DNA of 64,000 nucleotides from assembly GCF_027531545.1 (NCBI RefSeq), contig NZ_JAPZSC010000002.1:1-64000 (forward strand), read 5' to 3'. The notes beneath the pieces are model-generated. The model ran no database searches. It was not told the origin of the DNA and worked only from the letters and a program-made list of their open reading frames with translations. This DNA comes from Silanimonas sp. (GTDB taxonomy: Bacteria > Pseudomonadota > Gammaproteobacteria > Xanthomonadales > Xanthomonadaceae). The first letter of the stretch is position 1; each line of letters opens with the position of its first letter. The position numbers and the translations under genes are program-made. Shown piece by piece: positions 59,477-64,000 of the stretch.

Positions 59477-60637
59477 TCAGCGCTCGATGCGGATGCCCAC
59501 GGCAAGCTGGTGCTCGCGTAGGAAGCGGTGGCCGAGCCGATGGCGGGTCTCGACGAAGAACGAGCGGCCGCCGGGGCGCACCCAGACCAGCCCGAGGCCG
59601 ACGTCGATCCACTGGTCGTCGGGTTCCTCGGTGGCGAAGCGCACCGGCGTGCGGCCCGCGTCGTCCACGAAGCGGACGGCGAGGGTGCGCGACGGGTCGT
59701 CGAGCTCGCGGATGGCGGTGAGGCGCGCGCTCGGCACCCAGACGCCGGAGGGCCGGGAGATCGCGCCGGACACCATCGCGTCGAGCTGGACCCGCCGGGT
59801 GCGGCGCTCGCGCGCCGGTACCGCCAGCGCCCATCCGGCGCCGCCCGATTCCGCGTAGGGCGCGATGCGAACCCGCGAATCGTCGATGCCGAGCCCGCTG
59901 TCGATCGAGATCGCGCCGAAGCTGTCGTTGCGCCGGACCGCCAATGCCGCGCCGCGCCGTCGGGTGTCGGTGCGTGCGCGGGCTTCGCTGTCGATGGTCT
60001 CCCCGCCAGGCAGGGCGTAGCGCACGCGGCGCCGGCTTTCGAGGCGGCCCTCGCTCCAGTCCGCTTGGGCCTCGAGGCGCCAGGTCGCCGAGGGCATCCA
60101 CGCCGCGACCAGCAGTGGGCCGTCGACCCGGGCGTCGAGCCGGCCGTCCGATGCGGTGTAGTCGAGTGTCTCGCGGACGGACTGCCAACCGCCGTCGAGG
60201 CTGAGCGTCGGCAACGGCTGCCAGCCCGCGCCCAGCAGCAGGCCGGTGCGTCCGGCCTCGAAACCGGCTTCGATCCGCCCCTCGCGCCGGTCGAGGCCGC
60301 GATCCAGCACGCTGGCCCAGACGCTCCAGCGCTGGGCCGATTCGTCGGTCCAGGGCGCCGACGGATCGGAGGTGCCGCCTTGCGTGTCGGCTACGCGTGC
60401 ATGCCCGGGCAGCTCCCCGAGCCGCTGCGCCTGGGCCGCGCCGTCGAAGCCGCCGGACCCGAAGGCGCCCAGCGCCGCGCAGCGCGTCGCGAGGTCACGA
60501 ACTGCGCCGGCGCAGATCGTCGGCAGCGCGGCGCGGAGGGCGTCGCTGGGGCTGGGCGCGGACTGGGCCCGCGCCTCGGGCAGGAGGGCCGACGCGACCA
60601 GAAGGCTTGCAAGGACGCTTTGCCCGCTGATTCCCAT
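59477..60637 (-). CDS. Autotransporter-type outer-membrane beta-barrel protein
   Basis: The 386-residue protein has a signal peptide (ending ARAQ, residue about 25) and alternating amphipathic strands ([40 protein letters not shown]), with [20 protein letters not shown] at the end, as in autotransporter beta domains. A passenger domain is short or absent. It is the upstream partner of the EAL-domain sensor. Family assignment is by pattern only. Confidence 0.7.
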   Translation of the reverse strand: MGISGQSVLASLLVASALLPEARAQSAPSPSDALRAALPTICAGAVRDLATRCAALGAFGSGGFDGAAQAQRLGELPGHARVADTQGGTSDPSAPWTDESAQRWSVWASVLDRGLDRREGRIEAGFEAGRTGLLLGAGWQPLPTLSLDGGWQSVRETLDYTASDGRLDARVDGPLLVAAWMPSATWRLEAQADWSEGRLESRRRVRYALPGGETIDSEARARTDTRRRGAALAVRRNDSFGAISIDSGLGIDDSRVRIAPYAESGGAGWALAVPARERRTRRVQLDAMVSGAISRPSGVWVPSARLTAIRELDDPSRTLAVRFVDDAGRTPVRFATEEPDDQWIDVGLGLVWVRPGGRSFFVETRHRLGHRFLREHQLAVGIRIER

Positions 60638-60830
60638 CGCGTTGCTCCGTTCTGTTGAGCGGACACAGTAGAGGCCTTGGCGCAGCGGCGGAAGTCGCCG
60701 ACGGCCACGCCGCGTGAAATCGCACCCCCGACTTCCGGCAGGGGGGAGGGGGGAGGGGCCGGGCTAGACTCGGGAAGTTTCGTTCGCAAGCATTCCGCTG
60801 CGCCCAATTGTCCGAACCGGGGAACCCCTC

Positions 60831-63014
60831 ATGCGTCGACTTCCGCTTGCCGCCGCCGTCGCGGCCACGCTTTTCGCCTCCGCCGCCACCGCCCGCGAGG
60901 GCATGTGGGTACCCCAGCAGTTGCCCGAGATCGCCGGGCCGCTGAAGGACGCCGGCCTCGAGCTTTCGCCCGAGCAGCTCGCCAACCTCACTGGCGACCC
61001 GATGGGCGCCGTCGTCGCACTGGGCGGCTGCACGGCCAGCTTCGTCTCGCCGAACGGCCTTGTCGCCACCAACCACCACTGCGCCTACGGCGCCATCCAG
61101 CTGAACTCGACGCCCGAGAAGAACCTGATGGCCACGGGCTTCAACGCCGCGACGCCGGCCGATGAAGTCTCCGCCGGCCCGAATGCGCGCGTGTTCGTGA
61201 TGGACCAGATCACCGACGTCACCGCCGACATGCGCGCCGCGATCGCCGGCGCCGCGGATGGCCTCGCGCGCCAGAACGCGCTGGAGGCCAAGCAGAAGGC
61301 GCTGATCGCTGCCTGCGAGAGCGAGGCCGGCTTCCGCTGCACGCTGTACTCGTTCTTCGGCGGCCAGACCTTCCGCCTGTTCCGCCAGATGGAGATCAAG
61401 GACGTGCGCCTCGCCTACGCGCCGCCGTCCTCGATCGGCAACTACGGCGGCGAGGTCGACAACTGGATGTGGCCGCGCCACACCGGCGACTTCACCTTCT
61501 ACCGCGCCTACGTGGGCCCGGACGGCAAGCCGGCCGCGTTCTCGAAGGACAACGTGCCCTACCAGCCGAAGCACTGGCTGAAGCTCGCCGACCAGCCGCT
61601 CGAGGCCGGTGATTTCGTGATGGTGGCCGGCTATCCGGGCCAGACCAACCGCTACGCGCTGTTCGACGAGTTCCAGAACGTCGCCGGGTGGCAGTACCCG
61701 GTCGTCGGCCAGCACCTGAAGAACGTCGTCGCGATGGTCGAGGCGGCCGGCAAGGCCGACAAGGACGTGGAGGTGAAGTACGCCGCCACGATCCGCGGTT
61801 GGCAGAACGCGATGAAGAACTGGGACGGCCAGCTGGAAGGCTTCCAGCGCATCGATGCGCTGGCCACCAAGCAGGCCGAGGAGCAGGCCGTGCTCGACTG
61901 GCTCCGCGCTGGCGCCGCCGGCGCCGAAGGCCTCGATGCGAAGGCCGCTCTCGATGCGCACGCCGCGCTCGAAGCCCTCGCCGCCAAGGCCCGCGAGACC
62001 CGCGAGCGCGACCTCGTGCTCGGCCAGGTCGGCAACACGGGACTGCTGGGCAGCGTGCGCCAGCTCTACCGCCTCGCCGTCGAGAAGGCCAAGCCGGATC
62101 TCGAACGCGCGCCGGGCTTCCAGCAGCGCGACCTGCCGGGCATCGAAGGCGGCCAGCGCCAGCTGGAGCGGCGTTACGCCCGCAGCATGGAGACGCAGCT
62201 GATGGCCTACTGGCTGGGCCACTACGCCAAGCTGCCGGCCGCGCAGCGCGTGCCGGCGCTGGATGCGATCGTCGGCGACGGCAGCGAGGCGGCGATCAAG
62301 GCCGGCCTCGAGAAGCTCTACGCGGGCACCCAGCTTGAAGGCACCGACGCGCGCCTCGCGCTGCTGACGGCCGACAAGGCCACGCTGGACGCCAGCACCG
62401 ACCCGATGGTGAAGCTCGCGGCCGCGCTGCACCCGACGATGCTCGCCCTCGAGAACGAGGCGAAGTCGCGCGGCGGTGACAGCCTGCTGCACCGTCCGGC
62501 CTTCCTGGCCGCCGTGCAGGCCTACCGCAAGTCGAAGGGCGGCCACGTCTACCCGGACGCCAATCTCAGCCTGCGCATCACCTTCGGCAACGTGACGGGC
62601 TACACGCCGCGCGACGGCGTGGCCTACACCCCGTTCACCACGCTCGAAGGCCTCGCGGCCAAGGCGACGGGCACCGAGCCCTTCGACGCCCCGCAGGTGC
62701 AGCTCGACGCCATCCGCGAGCGTCGCCACGGCAACCGCGCCGACGCCGCGCTGGGCACCGTGCCGGTGAACTTCCTCTCCGACCTCGACATCACGGGCGG
62801 CAACTCCGGTTCGCCGGTGATGGACGCGCGTGGCCGTCTCGTTGGCCTCGCCTTCGACGGCAACTGGGAGTCGGTGAGCTCGAACTGGGTGTTCGACCCG
62901 AAGATGACCCGCATGATCGCCGTCGATTCGCGCTACATGATGTGGACGATGGAGCACGCCTACCCGGCGCCGCAGTTCGTCAAGGAGCTCGAGGACGCCG
63001 CCAAGGCGCGCTGA
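60831..63014 (+). CDS. S46-family dipeptidyl-peptidase
   Basis: The 727-residue protein has a signal peptide (ending ATA), and the mature start REGMWVPQQLPEIAGPLKDA is typical of DPP7/DPP11. The catalytic triad is seen as His in ATNHHCAYGAIQ, an Asp in EVDNWMWPRHTGD, and the serine in ITGGNSGSPVMDARG. The residue 18 after the serine is Gly (FDGNW), as in DPP7-type enzymes that prefer hydrophobic P1, whereas DPP11-type enzymes have Arg there (family knowledge). It probably digests oligopeptides in the periplasm. TAGACT (60765-60770) may be its -10. Confidence 0.95.
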   Translation: MRRLPLAAAVAATLFASAATAREGMWVPQQLPEIAGPLKDAGLELSPEQLANLTGDPMGAVVALGGCTASFVSPNGLVATNHHCAYGAIQLNSTPEKNLMATGFNAATPADEVSAGPNARVFVMDQITDVTADMRAAIAGAADGLARQNALEAKQKALIAACESEAGFRCTLYSFFGGQTFRLFRQMEIKDVRLAYAPPSSIGNYGGEVDNWMWPRHTGDFTFYRAYVGPDGKPAAFSKDNVPYQPKHWLKLADQPLEAGDFVMVAGYPGQTNRYALFDEFQNVAGWQYPVVGQHLKNVVAMVEAAGKADKDVEVKYAATIRGWQNAMKNWDGQLEGFQRIDALATKQAEEQAVLDWLRAGAAGAEGLDAKAALDAHAALEALAAKARETRERDLVLGQVGNTGLLGSVRQLYRLAVEKAKPDLERAPGFQQRDLPGIEGGQRQLERRYARSMETQLMAYWLGHYAKLPAAQRVPALDAIVGDGSEAAIKAGLEKLYAGTQLEGTDARLALLTADKATLDASTDPMVKLAAALHPTMLALENEAKSRGGDSLLHRPAFLAAVQAYRKSKGGHVYPDANLSLRITFGNVTGYTPRDGVAYTPFTTLEGLAAKATGTEPFDAPQVQLDAIRERRHGNRADAALGTVPVNFLSDLDITGGNSGSPVMDARGRLVGLAFDGNWESVSSNWVFDPKMTRMIAVDSRYMMWTMEHAYPAPQFVKELEDAAKAR

Positions 63015-63066
63015 GCCGCAATCGCCCGGCCTGCCCTTCGGGGCATGCCCGGGGCCTCGCACCGGG

Positions 63067-63096
63067 GGCGGCCGCAAGGCCGCCTTCGTCGTTTCC
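63067..63096 (+). terminator. Hairpin after the S46 peptidase gene
   Basis: GGCGGCC (63067-63073) and GGCCGCC (63078-63084) close a GCAA tetraloop, followed by TTCGTCGTTTCC. It is a weak-tailed intrinsic terminator. Confidence 0.5.
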
Positions 63097-63129
63097 GGCT
63101 ACGCTCGGGGCATCGAAAGGAGACAGCGC

Positions 63130-64000
63130 ATGCGGGTGATCTTCCACGGGGCGGCGGGCGAAGTGACGGGCTCCTGCCATGAGGTCGAGGCCGCCGGGCA
63201 TCGCGTGCTGCTCGATTGCGGCCTGATCCAGGGCAGCCGCGCCGACGAGGCGCGCAACCGCGAGGATTTCGGCTTCGATGCGTCCACCATCGATGCCGTG
63301 GTGCTGAGCCACGCGCACATCGACCACTGCGGCCGCCTGCCGCTGCTGGTGAAGCGTGGCTTCCGCGGGCCGATCTGGACCCAGCGCGCCACCGCCGACC
63401 TGCTGAAGGTGATGCTGGAGGATTCGGCGAAACTCGCGCAGGCCGACGCCGAGCGCGCGCGTCGGCGATTGCACGAAGGGCGCGGCGGTCGCGACGACGA
63501 GGAGGAGCTCGAGCCGCTGTACACGCTCGACGACGTCACCAAGACGCTCAAGCACGTGCGTGCGATCGACTACGACGCGCCGACCGCGCTGTTCCCTGGC
63601 CTCATGCTCACCCTGCGTGATGCCGGCCACATCCTCGGCTCCGCCAGCGTCGAGCTGGTCGAGACCGCCGCGGATGGCACGCGCCGGACCCTCGTGTTCT
63701 CCGGCGACCTCGGGCCCTCGGGCACGCCGATTCTCCGCGATGCCGCGCCGGTGCCGCACGCCGACCTGCTGCTGCTCGAATCCACCTACGGCGGGCGCTT
63801 GCACCGCGAGCGCGCGGCCACCGTCACGGAGCTCGGCGAGATCTTCGACGAAGCGTGGCGCGATCGCGGCAACGTCGTCATCCCGGCCTTCGCCGTCGGC
63901 CGCACGCAGGAACTGCTTTACGCGTTCGCCCAGCACTTCGACGACTGGGGCCTGGGCCGCTGGCAGATCTTCCTCGACAGCCCGATGGCCACCAAGGTGC
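63130..64000 (+). CDS. Beta-CASP metallo-beta-lactamase-fold RNase / mRNA processing-type hydrolase (partial)
   Basis: The frame runs off the right edge after 290 codons. It starts MRVIFHGAAGEVTGSCHEVE and has VLLDCGLIQG, the metal motif SHAHIDHCGRLP, DAGHILGSASVEL and LVFSGDLGPSG, then LLLESTYGGRLH and VIPAFAVGRTQELLYAF, the beta-CASP order. Relatives are exonuclease or 3'-end processing RNases. AAGGAGA lies 9 nt before the ATG. Confidence 0.93.
   Translation, partial: MRVIFHGAAGEVTGSCHEVEAAGHRVLLDCGLIQGSRADEARNREDFGFDASTIDAVVLSHAHIDHCGRLPLLVKRGFRGPIWTQRATADLLKVMLEDSAKLAQADAERARRRLHEGRGGRDDEEELEPLYTLDDVTKTLKHVRAIDYDAPTALFPGLMLTLRDAGHILGSASVELVETAADGTRRTLVFSGDLGPSGTPILRDAAPVPHADLLLLESTYGGRLHRERAATVTELGEIFDEAWRDRGNVVIPAFAVGRTQELLYAFAQHFDDWGLGRWQIFLDSPMATKV

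Noticed and set aside
60495-63077. 860-codon frame on the - strand
   Set aside because: It is antisense to the S46 peptidase gene; the sequence is repetitive and has no recognisable domain.

Overview
The window is GC-rich chromosomal DNA, most likely from a gammaproteobacterium of the order Lysobacterales (Xanthomonadales). The evidence is a complete S10-spc-alpha ribosomal protein cluster without rpmJ, a class II DAHP synthase, an S46 dipeptidyl-peptidase and many Sec-exported proteins. It looks like ordinary core chromosome: no insertion sequence, prophage, CRISPR array, tRNA or rRNA was seen. Assignments rest on reading motifs; no database search was possible.

Region 1 (1-14105) holds the 3' end of tuf, then 28 translation and secretion genes on the + strand: rpsJ to rpsN, rpsH to secY, and rpsM-rpsK-rpsD-rpoA-rplQ, closed by an intrinsic terminator. 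Control signals are unusually clear. A sigma-70-like promoter (259-288) is followed almost at once by a terminator-like hairpin with seven T (297-331). A near-perfect boxA (361-372) then abuts the Shine-Dalgarno of rpsJ, whose product S10 is itself the boxA-binding factor NusE. A second intrinsic terminator sits inside the cluster between rpsN and rpsH (6947-6972).

Region 2 (14106-33020) is mixed. It holds three exported proteins of unknown function, dsbB, class II DAHP synthase, a DUF6671-type protein, isocitrate dehydrogenase with a divergent winged-helix regulator, and a 916-residue fusion of an OmpR/CadC-type DNA-binding domain, a Ser/Thr kinase, one membrane helix and a TPR-like tail. 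It continues with a lipoprotein amidase, a TSUP permease, typA, a cyclophilin and a three-gene overlapping operon with an M48 protease. Just 3' of the kinase gene are a Pho-box-like repeat and a strong terminator that frame about 200 bp of unexplained DNA.

Region 3 (33099-43957) is central metabolism and envelope: aminotransferase, malate dehydrogenase, the methylcitrate-cycle genes prpB and prpC around an opposite-strand Ntn-hydrolase, a two-helix potassium channel, a SleB-type hydrolase, fadH, an OmpA-family protein and a small secreted protein.

Region 4 (43962-51073, - strand) is a tightly packed lipid-modification operon. In transcription order it is OsmC-like protein (possibly separate), fatty acid desaturase, FAD oxidoreductase, DUF1365, CFA-synthase-like methyltransferase, DUF2878, DUF1295 and a coclaurine-N-methyltransferase-like enzyme. 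Most junctions are ATGA or GTGA overlaps, so the products probably act together on membrane acyl chains.

Region 5 (51166-64000) has an rRNA pseudouridine synthase, an HNH protein, kbl and tdh (threonine catabolism), an orphan OmpR-type response regulator, a secreted unknown and an acetyltransferase. It ends with a beta-barrel protein paired with a degenerate-GGDEF/intact-EAL membrane protein, the S46 peptidase, and a truncated beta-CASP metallo-hydrolase at the window edge.
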